Of a stretch of 17,795 nt of DNA, positions 7,045 to 14,601 are shown one piece after another (position 1 is the first letter of the stretch; each line of letters starts with the position of its first letter). This DNA is from Cyclobacteriaceae bacterium. Lineage in GTDB: Bacteria; Bacteroidota; Bacteroidia; Cytophagales; Cyclobacteriaceae. The position numbers and the translations under genes are program-made. Where the stretch lies: contig JAIENH010000591.1 in NCBI GenBank assembly GCA_019751475.1, positions 1 to 17,795 of the forward strand, read 5' to 3'. The notes beneath the pieces are model-generated. The model was not told where the DNA came from. It searched no databases and saw only the letters and a program-made list of their open reading frames with translations.

Positions 7045-8556
7045 ATGAACCAAGCTAAAACCCTCGGCCAACTAAAGTCATCCGGCTATAAGCATAAAAC
7101 TATCAAAGATGAACTTCGTCAAAACCTGATTGACAAGCTGCGCAAAAAAGAAAATGTCTTTGAAGGCATCTGGGGATACGAAGAAACCGTCATACCCGAT
7201 TTGGAACGAGCAATCCTGGCGGGCCACGATATCAACTTGCTCGGTCTGCGCGGCCAGGCCAAAACTCGCCTCGCGCGACTGATGGTTCAATTGCTGGACG
7301 AATACATCCCGGTAATAGAAAACTCTGAGCTGAATGACGATCCGCTCAACCCTATTTCACGCTACGGTCGTGATAAGGTAAACGAACTGGGCGATCAGAC
7401 TCCCGTGACCTGGCTTCATCGCGAAGATCGCTACACAGAAAAATTGGCTACTCCGGATGTGTCCATTGCTGATTTAATTGGCGATGTTGACCCAATCAAA
7501 GCCGCATCTCTTAAGCTACCCTACTCCGATGAGCGGGTTATTCACTTCGGGCTCATCCCGCGATCGCATCGGTGTTTGTTTGTCATCAATGAGCTGCCCG
7601 ACTTGCAGGCACGGATCCAGGTAGCACTCTTCAATATTCTACAAGAAGGCGACATTCAGATCCGAGGCTTCAAATTGCGGCTGCCGCTTGATTTGCAATT
7701 TATATTTACTGCCAACCCAGAAGACTATACAAATCGGGGCAGCATTGTCACTCCGTTGAAAGACCGCATCGACAGTCAGATCATCACTCACTATCCTAAA
7801 ACCCTGGAGATAGGAAAGAAGATTACAGGGCAGGAAGCGCGCATCAACAGTGACCAAAAGAAAGCTGTGATGTTCACCGAAATCGCCAAAGACCTGGTAG
7901 AGCAGATTGCCATGGAAGCCCGCAAGAGCGAATACGTGGATGCCAAAAGTGGTGTCTCCGCACGCCTCACCATTTCGGCCTATGAGTCATTGGTAGCGGC
8001 CGCAGAACGAAGGACAATCTTGAACGATGAAAAGACCACAGTAGTCCGCGTCACTGACTTTGTAGGCGTGGTGCCTTCCATTACCGGAAAGGTAGAGTTG
8101 GTCTACGAAGGTGAACAGGAAGGTCCTGCTATCGTAGCTCAAAACCTGGTGGGCAAAGCGATTCGCACGCAATTTTTAAACTACTTCCCTGATCCTGATA
8201 AGTTTCGCAAGCAAAAAGAGAAGAGCCCATATAAAAAGATCACTGCTTGGTTTGGCGATGGCAATACCATCGACTTGCTAAGCGACATGACCAACTTGGA
8301 ATACGAAAAGAATCTGCGTTCGGTACCGGGCTTGTTGGAGTTGATCAACGAATTTCAAAAAAGCCAGGAGCCGCAGGTAAAGCTTTTCCTCATGGAGTTT
8401 GCCTTACACGGCCTGGCTGAGTACAGTCTTATCAGCAAACACTTCCTGGCAAAAGGGCTTCAATTCAAAGACCTCATCAGTGGTATGTTTTCGTTGCCGA
8501 AAGAAGGTGACGAAGATCTGGATGACGATGAGGCTTTTGGGAACCGCATGAACTAG
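7045..8556 (+). CDS. MoxR/magnesium-chelatase-like AAA+ ATPase
   Basis: A 503-residue soluble ATPase. Walker A is G67-LRG-QA-K73-T74 (third glycine replaced by alanine); Walker B is LFVIN182-E183, with Asn where Asp is usual; sensor 1 is TAN224PEDYTNRG; the arginine-finger region is PLKDR241ID. The stretch ELPDLQARIQVALFNILQE matches the chelatase I-subunit type of AAA+ module. From memory, related ATPases of other phyla carry the same INELPDL variant, so I do not read it as damage. The C-terminal third (about 330-503) is helical with an acidic tail. The likely partner is the VWA protein at 5227-6324; together they would remodel or load a metal into an unidentified client. The next gene starts 15 bp after the stop, so the two are co-transcribed. 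Confidence 0.86.
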   Translation: MNQAKTLGQLKSSGYKHKTIKDELRQNLIDKLRKKENVFEGIWGYEETVIPDLERAILAGHDINLLGLRGQAKTRLARLMVQLLDEYIPVIENSELNDDPLNPISRYGRDKVNELGDQTPVTWLHREDRYTEKLATPDVSIADLIGDVDPIKAASLKLPYSDERVIHFGLIPRSHRCLFVINELPDLQARIQVALFNILQEGDIQIRGFKLRLPLDLQFIFTANPEDYTNRGSIVTPLKDRIDSQIITHYPKTLEIGKKITGQEARINSDQKKAVMFTEIAKDLVEQIAMEARKSEYVDAKSGVSARLTISAYESLVAAAERRTILNDEKTTVVRVTDFVGVVPSITGKVELVYEGEQEGPAIVAQNLVGKAIRTQFLNYFPDPDKFRKQKEKSPYKKITAWFGDGNTIDLLSDMTNLEYEKNLRSVPGLLELINEFQKSQEPQVKLFLMEFALHGLAEYSLISKHFLAKGLQFKDLISGMFSLPKEGDEDLDDDEAFGNRMN

Positions 8557-8571
8557 TTCACTCCTGATGAA

Positions 8572-9237
8572 ATGGAGCGTGCCGAGTCCGTTGTCTATTC
8601 TGCTGAGAAAGTAGCCGCCCTTCGAAAATTGGTCGGGCAAGGCGAGGGGCTGATGCTGGAGTTTAAGCGCAAAGCCGCCCATCCTGATAAAATTGTCCGT
8701 GAGCTTATCGCTTTTGCCAACACACAGGGAGGAATTCTCCTGGTAGGCGTTGACGATAATTCCTCCATTCCGGGTGTGAAGTTTCCAGAGGAGGAATCGG
8801 TTGCCATTCGGAGTGAATTAAAAAAACACTGCCGCCCCGCCATTACATTCTCGGAAGAGATCATTGCCCTTTCTAAGAAAAGCTATGTTTTGCAATGGAC
8901 GGTGCCAAAAAGCGACAAGCGACCTCATTACTTTATTGAAAAGGACGGCCGGGTATCATTTGTTCGATGGCAAGATGAAAGCCTGCAGGCCAGCCGCGAG
9001 ATGTGCGAAATCATTCGCAGAAATAAATCCCTAAAGGGCACGCGCTTTACTTACGGTGATGCTGAACAGAAGCTGATGCAATTCCTTGATCAACACCCTA
9101 CTATCACCTTACGGGATTTTGCAAAACTCACTGGCATGAAGCGCTTCTTTGCCTCGCGCAAACTCGTACACCTGGTGCTGGCCGGGGTTCTGAAGATTAC
9201 TCCTGCAGCCGGAGGTGATTTGTTTTCTCGGGTGTAG
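8572..9237 (+). CDS. AlbA_2/Schlafen-like putative DNA-binding protein
   Basis: A 221-residue protein with an AlbA_2 (Schlafen-like) domain at about residues 20-130: LEFKRKA (E30-K34), then ELIAFANTQGGILLVGVDD (44-62), the hallmark of the family. The C-terminal 60-70 residues (AEQKLMQFLDQHPTITLRDF and on) look like a winged helix, often found in these putative transcription regulators. Family members are annotated as nucleic-acid-binding, and some Schlafen relatives as nucleases; no nuclease claim is made here. It begins 15 bp after the MoxR stop, so it is probably the last gene of that operon. Confidence 0.8.
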   Translation: MERAESVVYSAEKVAALRKLVGQGEGLMLEFKRKAAHPDKIVRELIAFANTQGGILLVGVDDNSSIPGVKFPEEESVAIRSELKKHCRPAITFSEEIIALSKKSYVLQWTVPKSDKRPHYFIEKDGRVSFVRWQDESLQASREMCEIIRRNKSLKGTRFTYGDAEQKLMQFLDQHPTITLRDFAKLTGMKRFFASRKLVHLVLAGVLKITPAAGGDLFSRV

Positions 9238-9269
9238 TGCTTTCCTTCATCAAAGAATAACCTGTGTTC

Positions 9270-9302
9270 TTTTGATTTATGCTGATCGTTTTCTTAGTTT
9301 TA
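9270..9302 (+). promoter_or_regulatory. Promoter ahead of the phoH leader hairpin
   Basis: TTTTG (9270-9274) and TAGTTTTA (9295-9302) with a 20-nt spacer, a good Bacteroidota promoter. Transcription would start near 9308-9312, only a few bases before the long hairpin at 9319. Confidence 0.5.
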
Positions 9303-9318
9303 AAACATCAATTGGAAG

Positions 9319-9390
9319 CCGCGAAGATACTGTCCGTTTTTTCTGGGAATGTGATGTCCCAAACGGAGTTGTCTTCGCGGTTTTTATTTT
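9319..9390 (+). terminator. Very long hairpin with U-tract: terminator, attenuator or small RNA
   Basis: A 62-nt inverted repeat. The outer arms CCGCGAAGA (9319-9327) and TCTTCGCGG (9372-9380) pair perfectly over 9 bp; the inner arms TCCGTTT (9333-9339) and AAACGGA (9361-9367) pair perfectly over 7 bp; an apical GGGA/TCCC adds 4 bp around an 8-nt loop. It is followed by TTTTTATTTT (9381-9390). It can terminate the MoxR/AlbA_2 operon 82 bp after its last stop. Because a promoter candidate sits directly in front and phoH starts 31 bp after the T-run, it could instead be a phoH attenuator or a short stable RNA. Confidence 0.75.
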
Positions 9391-9421
9391 GATCCGTTGA
9401 TAGCGAACCATTTTTTAATCT

Positions 9422-10768
9422 ATGGCAAAAACTAAGAAGGAAAAAAAAGTATTTGTTCTCGACACCTCTGTCATTCTCTTCGAACACAACAGCATCCTCA
9501 ATTTTGACGAACATGACATCGGCATACCGATCACGGTGCTGGAAGAGTTAGATAATTTCAAAAAAGGCAACGACACTAAAAATTTCGAGGCACGCGAGTT
9601 TATTCGCCTGATCGACAAGCTGGCGAAAGACCAGATGCTCCATAAATGGAACCCGCTCAACGGAAAGAGTAAGGGCAACTTTAAGGTGCTCATGGACACA
9701 GGCGGCAACGGTATACTGGACGCCAACAAAGTTTTTAACGAACACAAAGCCGACCATCGCATTCTTAACTCGGCCCTGCTCCTGGAAAAAGAAGAAAGAG
9801 ACAGGAAGGTAATTTTAGTATCTAAAGACATCAACCTGCGCCTGAAAGCCAAGGCCCTGGGCCTGCAGGCAGAAGACTACACTACCGGCAAGGTGCAGAA
9901 CGTGAGTTCGCTGTATGCAGGTAAGACTGTAATCGATGAAGTTGATCCGGATGTAATCGACCTGTTGTATGAAAAGGGCTATTGCCCTCCGGAGGATCTG
10001 CTGGGCTCAACTACCGGGCTGACCAAGAACCATTACTACATTTTACGGAGCGGCAAAAAGTCCGTATTGGCATTCTACAATTCGGCAAACGGCATGGTTG
10101 AGCATGTGGAGAAACGTAGCGTGTACGGCATCAAACCTCGCAACGCGGAGCAGGCCTTCGCTATTCACGCAGTGACCAAGCCCGAGATCAAACTGGTGAC
10201 AATGCAAGGTGTGGCCGGCACCGGCAAGACCCTGATTGCCTTGGCGGCTGCGCTGGAACAAAAGCGCGACTACAAACAAATCTACCTGGCGCGCCCCATC
10301 GTGCCACTTAGCAACAAAGACATCGGCTACCTGCCGGGCGACATCAAATCAAAATTGAATCCCTACATGGAGCCGCTGTGGGACAACCTGAAATTCATTC
10401 AGAATCAATACAGCGAAAACGATAAAGAGTATTCGAAGATTACGGAGATGGTGACCAACGAAAAGCTGGTGATCACACCCCTAGCCTACATTCGCGGTCG
10501 CAGCCTTTCTAACATTTGCTTCATTGTCGATGAGGCCCAAAACCTCACACCGCATGAAGTCAAAACGATTATCACGCGGGCTGGAGAAAACACCAAGATC
10601 ATTTTCACCGGTGATATTTTTCAGATCGATACCCCGTACCTCGACTCACAAAGCAATGGCTTGTCTTACTTGATCGACCGCATCAAGGATCATGAGCTCT
10701 ACGCCCACGTGACCCTCGAAAAAGGCGAACGGTCAGAGTTAGCTAACCTGGCAAATGATCTTTTGTAG
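9422..10768 (+). CDS. phoH: PIN-PhoH fusion ATPase (PhoH2 type)
   Basis: A 448-residue cytoplasmic protein. Residues about 9-150 form a PIN nuclease domain with acidic residues in place: D14 (FVLDTSVIL), E41/E42 (VLEELDNF) and D136 (SKDINLRLKA). Residues about 245-448 are the PhoH ATPase: Walker A GVAGTGKT (263-270), RPIVPLSNKDIGYLPGD, Walker B IVDEAQN (D370-E371) and FTGDIFQID. Proteins of this PhoH2 architecture are reported as RNA helicase/ribonucleases in mycobacteria, and this one should have both activities if the family rule holds. Both sites look intact. The gene stands alone behind the leader hairpin, with no start-proximal alternative promoter visible. Confidence 0.92.
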   Translation: MAKTKKEKKVFVLDTSVILFEHNSILNFDEHDIGIPITVLEELDNFKKGNDTKNFEAREFIRLIDKLAKDQMLHKWNPLNGKSKGNFKVLMDTGGNGILDANKVFNEHKADHRILNSALLLEKEERDRKVILVSKDINLRLKAKALGLQAEDYTTGKVQNVSSLYAGKTVIDEVDPDVIDLLYEKGYCPPEDLLGSTTGLTKNHYYILRSGKKSVLAFYNSANGMVEHVEKRSVYGIKPRNAEQAFAIHAVTKPEIKLVTMQGVAGTGKTLIALAAALEQKRDYKQIYLARPIVPLSNKDIGYLPGDIKSKLNPYMEPLWDNLKFIQNQYSENDKEYSKITEMVTNEKLVITPLAYIRGRSLSNICFIVDEAQNLTPHEVKTIITRAGENTKIIFTGDIFQIDTPYLDSQSNGLSYLIDRIKDHELYAHVTLEKGERSELANLANDLL

Positions 10769-11010
10769 GGTGTTCAGCCCGATGCGAGATTTTCATTGAT
10801 TTTGCAGAGAATCAAATATCTCCCTTGCCGGAAGCACGATGACTGCACTCATTTTTGAAGGTCCCTTGGTACGTGCTTGCATAGTTTGTAGCCGATAATT
10901 CGCCAAGACGACAAATACAGCGCTGATTGTACACTGGCCTGCTATGGCCCTTTTTATCAGGCAGTTACTTATTGCTTTCTTTGGATATTCATTCCTGTAA
11001 AAAGCAGAGT

Positions 11011-11262
11011 ATGTGGCCGAATTGGGTAGTGCAAAAATTCTCAGACAAGAAACTCCTTAAGCTGGTGCGCGAAAAAGGCTCCCTGGTAGGAGAGCGCATG
11101 TCAAATGGCAGAAGGTTTTTTATCTATCTCCTGAATGATTTTTTTGTCCAGGTGCTGTACAAAAAAGATGAGCCTGTGGAGGAGATAGAACAATTGAATA
11201 CCTTTCAATCCGTGGAAGAGTTGAACTCCCACATGGAGAAAGAGTTCAGGGCATCTTTTTAA
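11011..11262 (+). CDS. Small hypothetical protein, 83 residues
   Basis: I do not recognise a family. From the ATG at 11011 the product is MWPNWVVQKFSDKKLLKLV..., a basic N-terminal half, a short hydrophobic strand pair (RRFFIYLLNDFFVQVLYKK) and an acidic C-terminal half (EPVEEIEQLNTFQSVEELNSHMEKE). No signal peptide, membrane segment or cysteine is present. An upstream in-frame ATG at 10927 would add 28 Cys/Leu-rich residues that look like non-coding translation, so the shorter form is preferred. It converges on sucD with a 7-bp gap. The 242 bp before it (10769-11010) hold no other gene I can support, and only a weak 4-bp GGCC hairpin before a T-run at 10936-10955. Confidence 0.65.
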   Translation: MWPNWVVQKFSDKKLLKLVREKGSLVGERMSNGRRFFIYLLNDFFVQVLYKKDEPVEEIEQLNTFQSVEELNSHMEKEFRASF

Positions 11263-11269
11263 GCTGATC

Positions 11270-12148
11270 TTATTTCTTCTTTATCACCTGTGCCATCGTT
11301 TCACCGATGAGAGCAGGTGATTCTACTACGTGGATACCACATTCACGCATCACTTTCATTTTCGCTGCAGCGGTATCTTCCGCTCCGCCAATGATTGCGC
11401 CTGCATGTCCCATTCTTCGGCCGGGGGGTGCAGTCTGCCCAGCGATGAAGCCGACAACGGGTTTCTTATTCCCATTTTCCTTTATCCAGCGAGCGGCCAC
11501 CGGCTCGTAGTTTCCTCCTATCTCGCCAATCATCACGATCCCTTCTGTCTCCGGGTCGTTCATCAATAGCTCAACAGCATCTTTGGTGGGTGTTCCGATA
11601 ATCGGGTCACCACCGATACCAATGGCTGTAGTGATACCAAGTCCTGCTTTCACAATCTGATCAGCTGCTTCGTAGGTAAGCGTTCCTGACTTCGACACAA
11701 TGCCTATGCTTCCTTTTTTGAAAACGAAGCCCGGCATAATGCCCACTTTCGCTTCGCCTGGAGTGATCACGCCAGGGCAGTTTGGACCCACCAAGCGCAC
11801 GCCACGGTCTTTGATGTATTGTTTAGCCATCATCATGTCTTTCACCGGTATTCCTTCGGTAATGGCCACAATCACTTTGATGCCCGCATCGGCCGCCTCC
11901 ATGATAGAGTCAGCAGCAAAAGCAGGAGGCACAAAAATGATGGAAACATCTGCCCCCGTTTTTTCAACGGCTTCCTTTACGGAATTGAAAACAGGGCGAC
12001 CCAAGTGTATCTGGCCGCCTTTGCCAGGCGTAACGCCACCCACTACGTTCGTGCCATATTCAATCATTTGTCCGGCATGAAAAGAGCCCTCCGACCCTGT
12101 AAAGCCCTGAACAATGACACGCGAATTTTTATTGACCAGTACACTCAT
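11270..12148 (-). CDS. sucD: Succinate-CoA ligase alpha subunit
   Basis: A 292-residue protein (E. coli SucD has 289) that, with SucC, interconverts succinyl-CoA and succinate with formation of ATP or GTP in the TCA cycle. The Rossmann CoA-binding domain is at the N-terminus ([25 protein letters not shown]); [14 protein letters not shown] and the [11 protein letters not shown] loop follow; the phosphorylated histidine is H248 in [11 protein letters not shown]. The start at 12148 is chosen because [18 protein letters not shown] is the normal N-terminus and because the promoter lies inside the longer frame that begins at 12205. sucC is not next to it, as is common in Bacteroidota. Confidence 0.96.
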   Translation of the reverse strand: MSVLVNKNSRVIVQGFTGSEGSFHAGQMIEYGTNVVGGVTPGKGGQIHLGRPVFNSVKEAVEKTGADVSIIFVPPAFAADSIMEAADAGIKVIVAITEGIPVKDMMMAKQYIKDRGVRLVGPNCPGVITPGEAKVGIMPGFVFKKGSIGIVSKSGTLTYEAADQIVKAGLGITTAIGIGGDPIIGTPTKDAVELLMNDPETEGIVMIGEIGGNYEPVAARWIKENGNKKPVVGFIAGQTAPPGRRMGHAGAIIGGAEDTAAAKMKVMRECGIHVVESPALIGETMAQVIKKK

Positions 12149-12171
12149 AGTTGGTTTGATTGGGTAGCGTA

Positions 12172-12202
12172 CAAAATTAGAAGAATATTGTCGCCAGCCA
12201 AA
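12172..12202 (-). promoter_or_regulatory. sucD promoter, near-perfect Bacteroidota type
   Basis: On the minus strand, TTTG (plus-strand 12199-12202), a 19-nt spacer, then TAATTTTG (12172-12179). Both boxes match the consensus exactly, and the ATG is 23 bp downstream. This is the best promoter in the window. Confidence 0.8.
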
Positions 12203-12206
12203 CATG

Positions 12207-12232
12207 AAAAAACCCCGGTTGAGTCCGGGGTT
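12207..12232 (-). terminator. Terminator of the CHASE2/FecR-like operon
   Basis: Minus-strand arms AACCCCGG and CCGGGGTT pair over 8 bp around a 6-nt loop and run into TTTTTT. It lies 22 bp past the stop of the FecR-like gene and 4 bp ahead of the sucD -33 box, so it separates the operon cleanly from sucD. Confidence 0.88.
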
Positions 12233-12254
12233 TCGATGATTTCTTACAATAATC

Positions 12255-13166
12255 TTACTGCTTCGGTGCTGGCGCTAACTTATTCCTGTAAAGAAACTCA
12301 TCGCGGTACTCTCTGAATGAATCTACATCAGGAGCCAGGCGAATAGCGTCTTCGTATGCCGTGAGAGCATCAATCAGCAAGCCGTTTTGCTCGTAGAAGC
12401 TGGCCATATAAATCTTGCTCATGGGTGTTTCTTCTTTAGCCTCGGCAGATACATCCGAAGCAAACGCCTTCTTTACGCGCTCCAATTCTGCCGGTGACAA
12501 CTTCTTCACAACCTTGCCTTCCGATTTTGTCTTAGCATCTGCCTTGCTCGAAATCTCCACCAAAAATGCAGACTCCGCGCTAAGCTTCGGATCAGACAAA
12601 TCAACCTTCAGGCTTGTCTCCGGGGTTTCAAATTTTGCTAAGTCTTCTTCAAAGATATTCTTGAGTGTAACTATGTAAGGGCCACCGCTCTTGGGTGCCT
12701 CCCAACGAACAATCATTGAGTTATTGAAGATGCTGGCACTCTGTGGTGGAGGCAGATAGACATTGACCATCGTTGGCTCACCACGGTGCACGGCTCCTGT
12801 TGCACTTAAACGATTTTTTTTGGCTTCTGCCGAATTGCTGCTCAGAATGAAGTCTGTGTACTTATTCAGCACGCTGGAGCCCCCGCTTACCTTAGCTGCC
12901 AAATCAGCTACTTTGTAGCTACCTGCCTGCTTCAGTTCGAGCGGCTTGCCGCTGGCGTGAACCAAGCCCAAATAGGCGTTTTCTGATATCTTCAATTCAT
13001 CGCCTGACTTAAGGCTGGCACCCGTCTTTACAGATTGCCATAGATCGCCTGTTTTATACTCATTTGCGCCTTTATTAGCCAATACCTTAAAGGTATAGTC
13101 TTGCGAAAATGCCGTGAGGGTAAGTAAGAAAAAGCCAACTCCAAATAGAATCCTGCCTTTTTTCAT
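12255..13166 (-). CDS. Exported FecR-like/TPR-like protein paired with CHASE2
   Basis: A 303-residue protein from the ATG at 13166 ([22 protein letters not shown]), a clear signal peptide cut after about residue 22. Residues about 35-85 ([31 protein letters not shown]) resemble the beta-rich FecR-type module. A middle part (about 130-215) with PPPQSASIF...[16 protein letters not shown] looks like an Ig/fibronectin-like strand pattern, and the C-terminus (about 250-295, [30 protein letters not shown]) reads as one or two TPR-like helices. No lipobox, so it should be soluble in the periplasm or bound to a partner. It starts 50 bp after the CHASE2 gene on the same strand and ends at a strong terminator, so the two form an operon. 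FecR-like proteins next to CHASE2 proteins recur in other phyla. The domain calls are by eye. Confidence 0.75.
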   Translation of the reverse strand: MKKGRILFGVGFFLLTLTAFSQDYTFKVLANKGANEYKTGDLWQSVKTGASLKSGDELKISENAYLGLVHASGKPLELKQAGSYKVADLAAKVSGGSSVLNKYTDFILSSNSAEAKKNRLSATGAVHRGEPTMVNVYLPPPQSASIFNNSMIVRWEAPKSGGPYIVTLKNIFEEDLAKFETPETSLKVDLSDPKLSAESAFLVEISSKADAKTKSEGKVVKKLSPAELERVKKAFASDVSAEAKEETPMSKIYMASFYEQNGLLIDALTAYEDAIRLAPDVDSFREYRDEFLYRNKLAPAPKQ

Positions 13167-13216
13167 ATTGTAATGTGTGTTTAGAGAGTACGAATATAGT
13201 AAAAAACGTGCCAATT

Positions 13217-14539
13217 TCAGGAAGTTAATACCCGCTCCCTCCGCTTGGTAAGCCTGCGATTAATCTCGTTTTGGAAGGATTTAAAGATATCGTAACATGG
13301 GCCCACCAGGGCTGATGCCGCCATAAGCCCCGTGAGATCAAGCTTAAGGCTTTTGAGAGCAAAAGCTTCAATGGTTAGCAGCGATATTACCAACAATAAA
13401 AATATCTGAATCAGTACCGACAGTGCATCAAACCACATAGGAAGCTTCGCATCTATTACAATGAATAGTGCCACGGTAAGCAAACAGCCAAAAAACGCAA
13501 TGGCATACTTCTGCCAGTCTTGCAGTTCATTGATGTAGTCTTCATTTAATATCATAGCTACAATGTTGGCGTGCACCACCACACCAAACATGTCGGGGTT
13601 GGCACGACCAGCTACTTTGCTGTTGAGGGGAGTAAAGTATTTATCACTCCAGGTCATATCGCCAAAACGGCCACCCAAAAAGCCCATAATCACAATGTTG
13701 TTTTTAAATAAGTCACCCAATATTTCACCTTTTTGAAGCTGGTCTACATCAACCGCATAAAACATTCCATTAAAATTGGTGGAGCCGGTTTGCTTCTTTC
13801 TCACACTCTTCAACTTGATATCTTGGATCTCTACATTTCCACGATAATTGACAAGCTCCTCCTCTTTATTCCGCGCCAGGAATTTTTTAGTCTTTACGGA
13901 ATCAAACATTTTGCATATCTCAACTGCGAAGGCGTACTGATCGGTTCCTCTAACATTCCATTTGGGAATAAACTTTCTGCAAAGTTTAATGTCATCTTGG
14001 AAGACGGCATCCGTCACCAAATTGGCAAAGCCATTAGTAGCTACCGAGCTAAAGATCGGGTCTGAATACTCCATTGAATCATACGCATCAACCACATCCG
14101 AGTTGACGAGCGAGTCGGATTGAAGCAGTTTGGAAACCAGTACTACGTTGCCCGCTTCCTGAATGGCATTCGCTAAAAGCAAATTGCCCATCTCATCAAG
14201 AAGCTCCGGACAATTTACGCTGTCACGAAGCCCTCCTTCGCAGGTGAAATAACTATCTATTCCAATCACCTTCGGTCCGTACTGGCTTATGATCCGTATT
14301 TGTTCAGCGATCTCTCGCCTGGACAGGTAACCGATGTTTACAATAATGATGCGCTCATCTACTGTAGGATCTGGCCGGAGATTAGAAAATGCATAGTCGG
14401 TTAACTCAAAATCTTTTAGCGCCTGGCCCACCACATCAAAGGCTGTGAACAGCTTAAAATCGGTGATTTTACCTGCACCCCACATCATAAAAAACACGAA
14501 GGCAGTGATGATGAAGCTTTGAAACCAGAACTTTCTCAT
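13217..14539 (-). CDS. CHASE2-domain membrane sensor without output domain
   Basis: A 440-residue protein: one N-terminal membrane helix (about 7-25), a large extracytoplasmic CHASE2 domain (about 30-340) and two or three C-terminal membrane helices (about 345-363, 371-391 and a weaker 400-418), then a basic cytoplasmic tail of about 22 residues (NEINRRLTKRRERVLTS). The CHASE2 hallmarks are ERIIIVNIGYLSRREIAEQI, PKVIGIDSYF, the late NNIVIMGFLGGRFGD and GVVVHANIVAMILNEDYI. CHASE2 proteins normally carry a histidine kinase, adenylate/diguanylate cyclase or serine/threonine kinase after the last helix; this one stops. It is the first gene of a two-gene operon with the exported FecR-like protein and is divergent from meaB. 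Confidence 0.88.
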   Translation of the reverse strand: MRKFWFQSFIITAFVFFMMWGAGKITDFKLFTAFDVVGQALKDFELTDYAFSNLRPDPTVDERIIIVNIGYLSRREIAEQIRIISQYGPKVIGIDSYFTCEGGLRDSVNCPELLDEMGNLLLANAIQEAGNVVLVSKLLQSDSLVNSDVVDAYDSMEYSDPIFSSVATNGFANLVTDAVFQDDIKLCRKFIPKWNVRGTDQYAFAVEICKMFDSVKTKKFLARNKEEELVNYRGNVEIQDIKLKSVRKKQTGSTNFNGMFYAVDVDQLQKGEILGDLFKNNIVIMGFLGGRFGDMTWSDKYFTPLNSKVAGRANPDMFGVVVHANIVAMILNEDYINELQDWQKYAIAFFGCLLTVALFIVIDAKLPMWFDALSVLIQIFLLLVISLLTIEAFALKSLKLDLTGLMAASALVGPCYDIFKSFQNEINRRLTKRRERVLTS

Positions 14540-14561
14540 AAGGGTGGTGTAGGGACTAAAG

Positions 14562-14591
14562 TAAAATTAAAAATTTAGCTTTGTAAATCAA
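14562..14591 (-). promoter_or_regulatory. Candidate promoter of the CHASE2 operon
   Basis: On the minus strand, TTG (plus-strand 14589-14591), a 19-nt spacer, then TAATTTTA (14562-14569). It lies 22 bp before the ATG at 14539 and overlaps the divergent meaB -7 box. Confidence 0.45.
14576..14583 (+). promoter_or_regulatory. meaB -7 box
   Basis: TAGCTTTG is an exact TAnnTTTG match 18 bp before the meaB ATG; no convincing TTTG is seen 19-21 nt upstream. It sits inside the spacer of the opposite-strand CHASE2 promoter. Confidence 0.45.
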
Positions 14592-14601
14592 CCTGTTAGA
14601 G

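Noticed and set aside
10843..10902. 19-codon frame and TTTTG...ATAGTTTG promoter-like pair before the small gene
   Set aside because: The peptide has no recognisable signal, and the -7 match lacks the leading TA; not supported.
10936..10955. GGCC-loop-GGCC hairpin followed by CTTTTT as a phoH terminator
   Set aside because: Only a 4-bp stem and almost 170 bp past the phoH stop; too weak to call.
12149..12205. N-terminal extension of sucD to 12205
   Set aside because: It would cover the promoter and part of the 5' untranslated region; SucD proteins begin at the MSVLV position.
11819..12316. 165-codon plus-strand frame across the sucD start, promoter and terminator
   Set aside because: It runs through the sucD 5' end, a near-perfect promoter and a hairpin terminator of the opposite strand; the translation is His/Arg-rich and featureless.
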